DNA from: Actinacidiphila oryziradicis
GTDB taxonomy: Bacteria; Actinomycetota; Actinomycetes; Streptomycetales; Streptomycetaceae
Direction: 5' to 3'
DNA length: 64,000 nucleotides
Assembly: GCF_005047355.1 (NCBI RefSeq)
Contig: NZ_SUMC01000021.1
Location: forward strand, 62,001-126,000
The translations under genes and the position numbers were made by a program. Of this stretch, positions 24,424-32,465 are shown in pieces (position 1 is the stretch's first letter; each line of letters starts with the position of its first letter). A model generated the notes under the pieces. It was not told where the DNA came from. It made no database searches and saw only the letters and a program-made list of their open reading frames with translations.

Positions 24424-25848
24424 ATGACCGTCATGAACAAGGAACACCGGGGGCCGAACGAGAAACTCGGCAGCCTTCTCGCCCTGGCCGGCATCAGTAA
24501 CGCCGGCCTCGCCCGGCGCGTCAACGATCTCGGAGCCCAGAGAGGTCTGACGCTCCGCTACGACAAGACCTCGGTCGCCCGCTGGGTCACCAAGGGCATG
24601 GTGCCCCAGGGCGCCGCCCCCCATCTGATCGCGGCCGCCATAGGCAGCAAGCTCGGCCGGCCCGTGCCGCTGCACGAAATCGGCCTGGCCGACGCCGATC
24701 CGGCGCCTGAGGTGGGCCTCGCCTTCCCGCGCGATGTCAGCGAGGCGGTGAAGTCCGCCACCGACCTGTGGCGGCTCGACCTCGCCGGGCGGCGCGGGCC
24801 GGGCGGCGGCGGGATCTGGCAGAGCCTCGCCGGGTCCTTCGCCGTCAGCGCCTATGTGACCCCCGCCTCGCGCTGGCTCATCACCCCGGCCGACGCCAGA
24901 GTTGCGCGGGACGCGCCCGCACCGGGGACCGCCCATGTGGGGCACTCCGATGTCTCCAAGCTCCGCGAGGCCGCCGAGGACGCCCGCCGCTGGGACTCCA
25001 AGTACGGCGGCGGTGACTGGCGTTCCGGCATGGTGCCCGAATGCCTGCGCGTCGAGGCGGCCCCGCTCCTCCTCGGCTCGTACACCGACGAGGTCGGCCG
25101 CTCCCTCTTCGGGGCCACCGCCGAACTGACCCGGCTCGCCGGCTGGATGGCCTTCGACACCGGGCAGCAGGAGGCCGCCCAGCGCTATTACATCCAGGCG
25201 CTGCGGCTCGCCCGCGCCGCCGCCGACGTCCCGCTGGGCGGCTATGTCCTGGCATCGATGTCACTGCAGGCCACGTACCGCGGCTTCGCCGACGAGGGTG
25301 TCGATCTGGCCCAGGCCGCCCTGGAGCGCAACCGCGGGCTCGCCACCGCCCGCACCATGAGCTTCTTCCACCTAGTCGAGGCCCGCGCCCACGCCAAGGC
25401 GGACGACTCCGCCGCGTGCGCCACCGCCATCACCGCCGCCGAGGGCTGGCTGGAGCGTTCGCGCGACGGCGACGGCGATCCGGCATGGCTCGGCTTCTAC
25501 TCCTACGACCGGCTCGCCGCCGACGCCGCCGAGTGCTACCGCGATCTCCGCGTCCCCCGACAGGTCCGGCGCTTCACCGAGACGGCGCTCGCCCGCCCCA
25601 CGGAGGAGTTCGTCCGCTCGCACGGCCTCCGCCTGGTCGTCTCCGCCGTCGCCGAACTGGAGTCCGGCAATCTCGATGCCGCGTGCGCCGCCGGCACCAA
25701 GGCTGTGGAAGTCGCCGGCCGCATATCGTCCGCCCGCACCACCGAGTACGTCCGCGATCTCCTCCACCGCCTCGAACCGTACGGGAACGAGCCCCGGGTC
25801 GCCGAGCTCCGCGAACGGGCCCGCCCGCTCTTGGCGGCCCCGGCGTAG
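24424..25848 (+). CDS. Putative HTH/TPR developmental regulator (NsdA-like)
   Basis: A 474-residue protein. The first 90 residues look like an atypical [23 protein letters not shown], then [20 protein letters not shown]. The C-terminal about 250 residues are TPR-like helices ([40 protein letters not shown]). The layout matches the Streptomyces NsdA/sporulation-associated regulator group that affects development and antibiotic production. The ATG follows gaggagtgccc; the gene is monocistronic with long gaps on both sides. The exact orthologue cannot be named from sequence alone. Confidence 0.75.
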   Translation: MTVMNKEHRGPNEKLGSLLALAGISNAGLARRVNDLGAQRGLTLRYDKTSVARWVTKGMVPQGAAPHLIAAAIGSKLGRPVPLHEIGLADADPAPEVGLAFPRDVSEAVKSATDLWRLDLAGRRGPGGGGIWQSLAGSFAVSAYVTPASRWLITPADARVARDAPAPGTAHVGHSDVSKLREAAEDARRWDSKYGGGDWRSGMVPECLRVEAAPLLLGSYTDEVGRSLFGATAELTRLAGWMAFDTGQQEAAQRYYIQALRLARAAADVPLGGYVLASMSLQATYRGFADEGVDLAQAALERNRGLATARTMSFFHLVEARAHAKADDSAACATAITAAEGWLERSRDGDGDPAWLGFYSYDRLAADAAECYRDLRVPRQVRRFTETALARPTEEFVRSHGLRLVVSAVAELESGNLDAACAAGTKAVEVAGRISSARTTEYVRDLLHRLEPYGNEPRVAELRERARPLLAAPA

Positions 25849-26668
25849 CGTAGCCCTCGCCGGGCTGGCCGATGCGGTGCCGGGGCGCCCCGGTGCGGGG
25901 TTGCCGTTTTGTCCTCAAGCGCCGGACGGGCTGGGTTAGCCCTGCTGGGCCAGCACGGTCCCGCCCCCTCTGCCGGGCGTACCAGTTCCTCCCCCAGCTA
26001 CCTCCCCCAGCCTTCGGCCGGGAGGCGCCGCCAGGAGGTGCCCCCACAAACGCCGGACGGGCTGGGTGGTCGTGCGTGCCGGCGCGCGATGTGGTGGTGG
26101 GGGTCGGGGCCGCTGTGGGGTGATCTCCTCGGGGCTCGCACGTGCGGGTCCGCAAGACACGCACCCGGGGTGCATGTGCTCGTCCCCTGCGGGGACACCC
26201 CGGCGCGTCCGCTCCCGGCCGGACAGGCGCGTGACGGCCTCGCCGTGGCGGAGACCGTAAAACCAACGCACCCCAAGCCGGTGGTCTGCACCGCAGGACA
26301 CCACGCACCGCAAGGCGCTGTGACGGCCGGAGGGGGCGGTGCAGGGGTGTCTCTGCAGACTGTGTCGCCCAAGTGCCGCCGGCGATGGCGCAAAGCACGC
26401 CGGGTCCTGGCACACAGTCGTGGGGGCACCTCCCGGCCGAAGGTTGGGGGAGAGTCACCCCGGAGGCGACCCCGACCCCAACAACCGAGCAAGCGCACCC
26501 CGGCGCGGAGGCCGTATCGCCCATTTTGGCCGGTGATGCCGCATGCTATGACCCAGAGTCCGGTCAAGGGAGGTTTGCGGCCACTGTCAGTGGGCCAAGG
26601 CATCATCGTGGTGAAGGGTCCGACAACGGGCCCGGCGCAGAACCCGACAACCCCCGGGGAGGTGCACC
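25849..26668. repeat. 820-bp intergenic region with Streptomyces repeat elements
   Basis: CGCCGGACGGGCTGGGT occurs at 25920-25936 and again at 26051-26067. A hairpin unit CTCCCCCAGCCTTCGGCCGG (from about 26003) recurs as its reverse complement, CCTCCCGGCCGAAGGTTGGG, at about 26430-26449. Related copies lie at 35774-35833 and 39157-39183. Such modules are scattered between genes in Streptomyces genomes. I find no believable gene in the stretch; the last 80 bp should hold the lhgO promoter. Confidence 0.65.
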
Positions 26669-27874
26669 GTGGACACGACGGACGTCGTCATCATCGGCGC
26701 GGGCATCGTCGGCCTCTCCACGGCCTACGCGATCACCCAGGCCGCGCCCGGCACCCGCGTCACCGTCCTGGAGAAGGAGCGCGGCCCGGCCCGCCATCAG
26801 ACCGGTCACAACAGCGGCGTGATCCACAGCGGGATCTACTACAAGCCGGACTCGCTCAAGGCCCGCTTCGCGGTGCAGGGCGCCGCCGAGATGGTGAAGT
26901 TCTGCACCGAGCACGACATCCCGCACGAAGTCACCGGCAAGCTGATCGTCGCGACGGAGCGGGACGAGCTGCCCCGCCTCCATGCCCTCGTCCAGCGCGG
27001 CCGTGAGAACGGCATTCCCGTCCGCGAGCTCGGCCCCGCCCAGATCGCGGAGTACGAACCCCGGGTGTGGGGACTGGCCGCCATCCATGTCGGCACCACC
27101 GGCATCTGTGACTTCGGCGCCGTCGCCACCACCCTCGCCCGGCTCGCCACCGACGCCGGCGCGGATATCCGCTACGGCGCCGAGGTCACCGCGATCATCC
27201 GCCGTGGCCCTGACGTCCTCGTCGGCAGCACCGCCGGGTCCCTCCGCTCCCGGTCGCTGGTCAACTGCGCCGGTCTGCACTCCGACCGCGTCGCCCGCCT
27301 CGCCGGCGATCACCCGCCCGTCCGGATAGTCCCTTTCCGAGGCGAGTACTACGCGCTGACCCCGCCCCGCAACGGCCTCGTGCGGGGCCTGGTCTACCCG
27401 GTCCCGGACCCCGCCTTCCCCTTCCTCGGCGTGCATCTCACCCGCGATGTCCACGGCGGCGTCCACCTCGGGCCCAACGCCGTCCCCGCCCTGGCCCGCG
27501 AGGGATACCACCGCCGCACCATCCGCGCGCGTGATGTAGCCGACACCGTCCGCTTCCCCGGCACATGGCGGGTGGCCCGCCGCCACTGGCGTTACGAGAC
27601 CTCCGAGATCGCCCGTTCCCTCTCCAAACGCGCCTTCACCGCCTCCGTCCGCCGTCTGCTCCCCGAAGTCCGTCCCGAGGACCTCATACCCGCCGCCTCC
27701 GGGGTCCGCGCCCAAGCGGTCCACCGCGACGGCACGCTCGTCGATGATTTCCTCTTCTCCGGCAGCGCCCCCTTCACCCACGTGCTCAACGCGCCTTCGC
27801 CCGCGGCCACGGCTTCGCTCCCGATCGGCCGCGAAATCGCCGACCGCGCGCTGGCCGCCCTGCAGACCGCCTAG
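26669..27874 (+). CDS. lhgO: L-2-hydroxyglutarate oxidase
   Basis: An FAD-dependent oxidase that converts L-2-hydroxyglutarate to 2-oxoglutarate. The DAO-fold signature VVIIGAGIVGLSTAYAI lies at residues 6-22, followed by the LhgO hallmarks RHQTGHNSGVIHSGIYYKPD and FRGEYYAL, and C-terminal GVRAQAVHRDGTLVDDF with the usual FAD contacts. Length 401 is normal. The GTG start has ggggaggtg 4 bases upstream. Its TAG stop is part of the palindrome 27871-27896. Confidence 0.93.
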   Translation: MDTTDVVIIGAGIVGLSTAYAITQAAPGTRVTVLEKERGPARHQTGHNSGVIHSGIYYKPDSLKARFAVQGAAEMVKFCTEHDIPHEVTGKLIVATERDELPRLHALVQRGRENGIPVRELGPAQIAEYEPRVWGLAAIHVGTTGICDFGAVATTLARLATDAGADIRYGAEVTAIIRRGPDVLVGSTAGSLRSRSLVNCAGLHSDRVARLAGDHPPVRIVPFRGEYYALTPPRNGLVRGLVYPVPDPAFPFLGVHLTRDVHGGVHLGPNAVPALAREGYHRRTIRARDVADTVRFPGTWRVARRHWRYETSEIARSLSKRAFTASVRRLLPEVRPEDLIPAASGVRAQAVHRDGTLVDDFLFSGSAPFTHVLNAPSPAATASLPIGREIADRALAALQTA

Positions 27875-27912
27875 GGCCTGTCCGGACAGGCCCTAGGACC
27901 TGTCCGGACAGG
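27871..27912. terminator. Double palindrome after lhgO, related to the MITE ends
   Basis: A perfect 26-bp palindrome (27871-27896) starts and ends with CTAG and contains GGCCTGTCCGGACAGGCC; a second CCTGTCCGGACAGG follows at 27899-27912. The first supplies the TAG stop of lhgO. The sequence resembles two head-to-head ends of the MITE at 39039-39230 (CTAGGCCCTGTCCGG type). It probably terminates lhgO transcription before trmB. Confidence 0.72.
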
Positions 27913-27921
27913 CCCGCGCCG

Positions 27922-27927
27922 TAGAAT
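27922..27927 (+). promoter_or_regulatory. -10 element of a probable leaderless trmB transcript
   Basis: TAGAAT lies 9 bases before the GTG start, so transcription should begin at or next to the start codon. No Shine-Dalgarno sequence is present, supporting leaderless translation. Confidence 0.55.
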
Positions 27928-27936
27928 CAACGCATT

Positions 27937-28686
27937 GTGAGCACCTCCCCAAAATTCCCCACCGGCCCGGCATCGGACCCCGCCACCTCGCACCATGAGC
28001 GCCGTATCCGCACGTTCCACGCCCGCCGGGGGCGTCTGACGCGAGGCCAGGCCGCAGCGCTGGAGCGCCACTGGGCGGAGTGGGGTGTGGAGATCGACGG
28101 CACTTCCCTCGACCTCGGCAAGCTCTTCGCCGGAGCGGGGCTCGCCCCGGACAACCCCGTGATCCTGGAAATCGGCTTCGGCATGGGCGACGCCACCGCC
28201 CGGATGGCCGCCGATGCCGCCGCCGAAGGCATCGGCATCCTCGCCGCGGACGTCCACACCCCCGGCCAGGGCAATCTGCTCAACCTCGCGGATCAGGCGA
28301 ACCTCACCAACATACGGATCGCCAACGGCGACGCGATCATCCTGCTCCGCGAAATGCTGGCGCCCGCGTCCCTGGCCGGCCTGCGCATCTACTTCCCGGA
28401 CCCCTGGCCGAAGGCACGGCACCACAAGCGCCGCATGATCCAGCCGGAATTCGTCGCGCTCGCCGCCTCCCGGCTCCGCGCCGGGGCGGCCTTCCACTGC
28501 GCGACCGACTGGGAGCCGTACGCCGAGCAGATGCTCGAGGTCCTCTCGGTCAGCCCGGACCTGATCAACCAGTACGGCGACGGCTACGCCCCCCGCCCGG
28601 CGTTCCGTCCGATGACCAAATTCGAGCGCCAGGGCCTTGAGAAGGGCCATGTCGTTCATGACCTGCTCTTCACCCGCACACCGTAA
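27937..28686 (+). CDS. trmB: tRNA (guanine-N7)-methyltransferase
   Basis: Methylates N7 of G46 in tRNA using SAM. Signature segments: RRGRLTRGQAAALERHWAEW, the SAM-binding LEIGFGMGDATARMA near residue 70, IYFPDPWPKARHHKRRM near residue 150, and TKFERQGLEKGHVVHDL at the C-terminus. 249 residues is a usual length. The GTG start has no ribosome site but a -10 box directly upstream. The PrsW gene follows after 28 bp. Confidence 0.95.
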   Translation: MSTSPKFPTGPASDPATSHHERRIRTFHARRGRLTRGQAAALERHWAEWGVEIDGTSLDLGKLFAGAGLAPDNPVILEIGFGMGDATARMAADAAAEGIGILAADVHTPGQGNLLNLADQANLTNIRIANGDAIILLREMLAPASLAGLRIYFPDPWPKARHHKRRMIQPEFVALAASRLRAGAAFHCATDWEPYAEQMLEVLSVSPDLINQYGDGYAPRPAFRPMTKFERQGLEKGHVVHDLLFTRTP

Positions 28687-28714
28687 TCCCGCTCGCCCGA
28701 CCGGCTATGGTCGA

Positions 28715-30199
28715 GTGGTGCCGCTCCCTCCCTCGTACTCACATTCGCCCGGCCCCGAGCCAGGGCCGGGCCTGGCCGTCCCGGAGTACCCCGGACAGCA
28801 GCAGCACCAGTTCGCTCTTCCTGAGCAGTACCGCTGGCAGTACAGGCCGCGCCGCGCGTTCTGGGAGAGCCGGAAGCTCCGCATGGCCGCCATTTTCGCG
28901 CTGCTCGCGCTCTGCGGAGTGATCATTCTCGCCCTGGTGCGCCAGCAGACCGGGACCGAGGGCTTCCTGGTCGGCCTGACGCTGGCGATCCTGCCGGTGC
29001 CGCTGCTGCTCTTCGCGTTCCTGTGGCTGGACCGGGTGGAACCGACCCCGTGGCGGAACGCGGTCTTCGCCTTCGCGTGGGGCGCCTGCGCGGCGACGCT
29101 CGTCGCGATCCTCGCCAATTCGTACGCGACCCATCTGCTGGCGACGACCTTCACCGCCACCCCCAGCCAGACCGACAGCTGGGGTGCCACCTTCGTGGCG
29201 CCTCTGGTCGAGGAGTCGGCGAAAGGCTCCGCCGTCCTGCTCCTCTTCCTCTTCCGCCGCCGGGACTTCACCGGCGTCGTGGACGGCGTCGTCATAGCCG
29301 GCCTGACCGCCACCGGCTTCGCCTTCACCGAGAACATCCTGTATCTCGGCTCGGCGTTCAGCGAGGACCAGGCCTACAGTGCGGCCGGGCTGTCCAGCTC
29401 GACGACCGCGGCGACCTTCTTCGTGCGCGTCGTCATGACCCCCTTCGCGCACCCCCTCTTCACCTCGCTCACCGGCATAGGCTTCGCGATCGCCGCGACC
29501 AGCCGCCCCGGTCAGGCCCGCCGCTGGCTCGCCCCGCTCGGCGGCTGGCTGCTCGCGATGACGCTGCACGGCACCTGGAACGGCTCCGCCTCGCTGAGCC
29601 CCGTCGGCTTTCTGGCGATCTACGCGACGCTCATGATCCCCGCCTTCGGGCTGCTGGTCTGGCTTGCCGTCTGGTCCCGCGCCAACGAGCTGCGGACCAT
29701 CCGCACTCAGCTCCCCGTCTACGCCATGGCCGGCTGGCTCACCGCCCCCGAGCCGTTCGCCCTCGGCTCGATGAAGGCCCGCAGCCTCGCCCGTACGACC
29801 GCCCGCCGCGTGGGCGGGGAGGCCGCGGCCCGTACCGTCCGCGAGTACCAGTCGTTCGCCACGTCCCTCGCGTTCCTCCGCGCCCGCGCCGCCCGCGGCA
29901 CCGCCGGCCCCGACTTCGCCGCCCGCGAGCAGGAGCTCCTGCATCACCTGTGGCAGCGCAAGGCCGTCGCCCAGCCCGCTCTCGCCCACGCAGCCTTCAC
30001 GCTCCGGCCCCCGTACCCCCCGCCGGGCTGGGGCCGCCCGTGGCCCGGCACGGCGCCCGTCGGGCAGGCATGGCAGCCCTGGCAGCCGCACGGCCGGCAT
30101 GTGCCGCCCCAGTACCAGTTCCCGTACGTGCAGCCACAGCCGTACGTGAATCAGCCGTACGTGAATCCGTACCCTGATTCGAATCCCTACAGCTACTAA
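28715..30199 (+). CDS. PrsW-family intramembrane metalloprotease
   Basis: A multi-pass membrane protease of the PrsW type that releases sigma factors or other substrates within the membrane. Family motifs are all present: PLVEESAKGS (EExxK), TGFAFTENILYLGSAF, MTPFAHPLFTSLTGIGFAIA, and MTLHGTWNGSASL, giving the Glu and His metal ligands. About eight hydrophobic helices cover residues 55-335. A soluble C-terminus ends in a Pro/Tyr/Gln-rich repeat (QPYVNQPYVNPYPDSNPY). GTG at 28715 or 28718 is the likely start, since the upstream frame runs inside trmB. The target is not identifiable. Confidence 0.9.
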   Translation: MVPLPPSYSHSPGPEPGPGLAVPEYPGQQQHQFALPEQYRWQYRPRRAFWESRKLRMAAIFALLALCGVIILALVRQQTGTEGFLVGLTLAILPVPLLLFAFLWLDRVEPTPWRNAVFAFAWGACAATLVAILANSYATHLLATTFTATPSQTDSWGATFVAPLVEESAKGSAVLLLFLFRRRDFTGVVDGVVIAGLTATGFAFTENILYLGSAFSEDQAYSAAGLSSSTTAATFFVRVVMTPFAHPLFTSLTGIGFAIAATSRPGQARRWLAPLGGWLLAMTLHGTWNGSASLSPVGFLAIYATLMIPAFGLLVWLAVWSRANELRTIRTQLPVYAMAGWLTAPEPFALGSMKARSLARTTARRVGGEAAARTVREYQSFATSLAFLRARAARGTAGPDFAAREQELLHHLWQRKAVAQPALAHAAFTLRPPYPPPGWGRPWPGTAPVGQAWQPWQPHGRHVPPQYQFPYVQPQPYVNQPYVNPYPDSNPYSY

Positions 30200-30243
30200 G
30201 TCCTCCGGTTGCCGCGCCTCTGCCCCGGGGTTGCAATGGCGGA

Positions 30244-30873
30244 ATGAGCACTCCCCGCGCCCGCCGTCCGTCCGGCCGCACCAGCTGGATACGGCTCGCC
30301 ATCGTGATGGTGCCTACCCTGATCGTCTCCGGCGCCGTGCTGGCCACCGTGGCCGCCGGTCTGCTGCCGGTGTCACTCGCGGTGTCCGCACAGCCCGGCG
30401 CGATCTCCGGGCAGAGCTTCCAGGTCGCCGCCGACCGGCTGGAAGGCACTGGCTTCACCCAGTACGTGGCCGTGGACAAGACGACCAAGGGCGACTTCCC
30501 GGAGGCGGTGTCCGGCATCAAGTCGGCCGACCTCCACAACCTCTGCCAGTCGGTGGTCACCAAGATGCCGGTGATGGGCTCGGTCACCCTGGTGATCAAG
30601 GCAGGCGGCGGCAGCAAGCCCGTACACGCCGACCGCCTCGTCGTGAACACCGACGATCTCGCCGGCGACGCCGAGTTCCACAACATCATCTTCGGCCAGG
30701 ACGCCTCCACCCTCAGCGGAGTGAGCGACGGCCCGGCGGGCACCCTCGGCCAGCAGGCCGACACCGTCCGCATCGACCACCTGCGCCAGACGGCCCGTTC
30801 CGTCAGCGCGGCGACCTTCCGGCTCACCGACCTGCACCTCACCGTGCGGAAGGGCTCAAAGCCCTGCTTCTGA
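30244..30873 (+). CDS. DUF6230 family secreted/membrane protein, copy 1
   Basis: 209 residues with a basic N-terminus and one hydrophobic segment (IRLAIVMVPTLIVSGAVLAT), then an extracellular domain with VSGQSFQV-like AISGQSFQVAADRLEGTGFT, the conserved GIKSADLHNLCQSVV, and C-terminal SVSAATFRLTDLHLTV. This is the DUF6230 pattern. It shares order and most motifs with the second copy at 31827-32465. The family is usually paired with DUF6114 in Streptomyces; the role is unknown. Two conserved Cys residues (in NLCQS and near the C-terminus, PCF) may form a disulfide. Confidence 0.85.
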   Translation: MSTPRARRPSGRTSWIRLAIVMVPTLIVSGAVLATVAAGLLPVSLAVSAQPGAISGQSFQVAADRLEGTGFTQYVAVDKTTKGDFPEAVSGIKSADLHNLCQSVVTKMPVMGSVTLVIKAGGGSKPVHADRLVVNTDDLAGDAEFHNIIFGQDASTLSGVSDGPAGTLGQQADTVRIDHLRQTARSVSAATFRLTDLHLTVRKGSKPCF

Positions 30874-30878
30874 GCCGG

Positions 30879-31238
30879 TCAGCACCACCTTCCGCTCTGA
30901 CGCCGGCGCACCACCATCACCGCCAGCACCGCTACGACGACACCGGCGGCGACCAATACGGGCCCCCGATTGCTGCGGCTGGTCCGCGCGACCTCCGCCC
31001 CCGCCGTCTGTACGTGCTCCGCCGTCCTGCCCCCGTGTACCAGGTGGAGGACCTGGGCCGCCCTGTGCTGCACCTCGTCCTTCGCATGCGCGGCTTTCTC
31101 CTCCGCCCTGCCCTTCAGATCGACCTTGGCGGCCAGCGCTTCGACCGTCTCGCCCAGTTGCTCGCGGGTCCGCCTCACCTGTTCGCGCAGCTCTCCCGGG
31201 TCGTTGCCTGCGGGACCCGCGCCAGGGCTGTTCGTCAT
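30879..31238 (-). CDS. DUF3618 family protein
   Basis: 119 residues: an amphipathic helix with the DUF3618 signature ELREQVRRTREQLGETVEAL (also AAKVDLKGRAEEKAAHAKDE), then one C-terminal membrane helix (GPVLVAAGVVVAVLAVMVV). DUF3618 proteins usually follow holin-like DUF1469 genes, as here, with a 4-bp ATGA overlap. Function is unknown; a membrane-associated stress role is commonly proposed. Confidence 0.88.
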   Translation of the reverse strand: MTNSPGAGPAGNDPGELREQVRRTREQLGETVEALAAKVDLKGRAEEKAAHAKDEVQHRAAQVLHLVHGGRTAEHVQTAGAEVARTSRSNRGPVLVAAGVVVAVLAVMVVRRRQSGRWC

Positions 31239-31663
31239 CGGTGTGCCCTTTCCTTGATCTCATGGACGTCGGCCTTCACACTGCCGATCGCCTGCTCAGG
31301 GGTGGGGGGCATGGCGCGCCCCATCTCCTTCTTGCCGGCCAGCGCCAGGATCCCCGCCGCGGCGAGCAGCCCACCCGCGACGATCAGCGCGGCGGCCCAG
31401 ACAGGCAGCACGAGGGAGAGAGCCGCGATCGCCGCCGCTGCCAGCGCCCCCAGCGCGATGAGCCCGAACACCGCGGCGACGCCGAACATCCCGCCACCGA
31501 TGCGCGCGCGCTTGCCCTTCGCCGCCAGTTCCGCCTGGGCCAGCCGCAGCTCGTCGCGGACCAGCTCCGACAGCTGCTCCGACGCTTGTTTCACCAGCTC
31601 TCCCACCGATTGCCCGGCCGTCCCGACCGGCTCGACCGTTCGGTGGTGTGCAGACCCGATCAT
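31235..31663 (-). CDS. Holin-superfamily (DUF1469/Phage_holin_3_6) protein
   Basis: 142 residues from the ATG at 31663, which has GGGAGGT 6 bases upstream; a frame to 31717 has no ribosome site. The N-terminal helix SVGELVKQASEQLSELVRDE precedes two membrane helices (MFGVAAVFGLIALGALAAAA, WAAALIVAGGLLAAAGILAL). This is the usual chromosomal holin-like protein, not a lysis gene. With DUF3618 it forms a two-gene unit inserted, on the opposite strand, between the two DUF6230 copies. Confidence 0.87.
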   Translation of the reverse strand: MIGSAHHRTVEPVGTAGQSVGELVKQASEQLSELVRDELRLAQAELAAKGKRARIGGGMFGVAAVFGLIALGALAAAAIAALSLVLPVWAAALIVAGGLLAAAGILALAGKKEMGRAMPPTPEQAIGSVKADVHEIKERAHR

Positions 31664-31826
31664 GGGTGCACCTCCCTTTTGGGGGCTATTGACCGTTCTG
31701 TTGATCGCCTCACCCACTCCTGCCGTCGTAAACCGGCCTGGTCCATCCGGGCTACAGCCACGTACCGATGGAGTGATCAGCAGCTATTAGGGGCCACCGA
31801 TCGCGGTCCCGCACGTTTGCCACCAT

Positions 31827-32465
31827 GTGACGAGTACCGCCCGCATCCGCTCTACGGGCCGCACCCGCTGGAAGCGGCTGGCCCTCGTGATGGTGCCGAC
31901 CGTGACCGCCTCCGGCGCCCTGCTCGCGGCGATGGCCAGCGGCGCGCTGGCCTCGTCCTTCGGAGTCTCGGCCAATTCGTTCACCGTCTCCGGACAGAGC
32001 TTCCAGATCTCCGCCGACATTCTCGACGGCCATGACTTCATCCAGTACGGCGTGGTGGACCGAGGCACCGACAAGTCCTATGCCGAGGCGTTGTCAGGTA
32101 TCCGCTCGGCGGACCTCTACAACCTCTGCCAATCGGTCGTCCAGGACTTCCCCTTCCTCGGAGAGGTGACGATGCGGCTGAACTCCGGCGGCGACGGACA
32201 CCCGCCCGCCCACGCGGACCGCCTCGTCGTCGACGCCCACGACCTGCATGGCGAGACCGTCTTCCACAACATCAACATCGGCCAGGACGCCTCCACCGTC
32301 GAAGGCGTCCCAGGTGTCCAGGGCTCCCCGGGCGGCTTCGGCGAGCAGGCCGACTCCATCCGCATCGAGGACCTCCGCCAGCTCACCCGTTCCGTCAGCG
32401 CGGCGACCTTCCGGCTCCCGGGGCTCCATCTCCGTGTGGAACGCGGCGACGACTCATGTTTCTGA
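31827..32465 (+). CDS. DUF6230 family protein, copy 2
   Basis: 212 residues aligned throughout with copy 1: hydrophobic segment LALVMVPTVTASGALLAAMA, FTVSGQSFQISADILDGHDF, GIRSADLYNLCQSVVQDFPF, SVSAATFRLPGLHLRVERG and a C-terminal DSCF. GTG at 31827. The 3' end overlaps the DUF6114 start by 10 bp, so this copy, not copy 1, is the operon partner of DUF6114. Confidence 0.87.
   Translation: MTSTARIRSTGRTRWKRLALVMVPTVTASGALLAAMASGALASSFGVSANSFTVSGQSFQISADILDGHDFIQYGVVDRGTDKSYAEALSGIRSADLYNLCQSVVQDFPFLGEVTMRLNSGGDGHPPAHADRLVVDAHDLHGETVFHNINIGQDASTVEGVPGVQGSPGGFGEQADSIRIEDLRQLTRSVSAATFRLPGLHLRVERGDDSCF

Noticed and set aside
25909-27006. Long plus-strand frame crossing the repeat-rich gap into lhgO
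   Set aside because: The sequence is built of intergenic repeat modules and then reads lhgO out of frame.
31235-31663. Prophage lysis holin
   Set aside because: The DUF1469 holin-like protein occurs with DUF3618 as a chromosomal pair and no phage genes are near.
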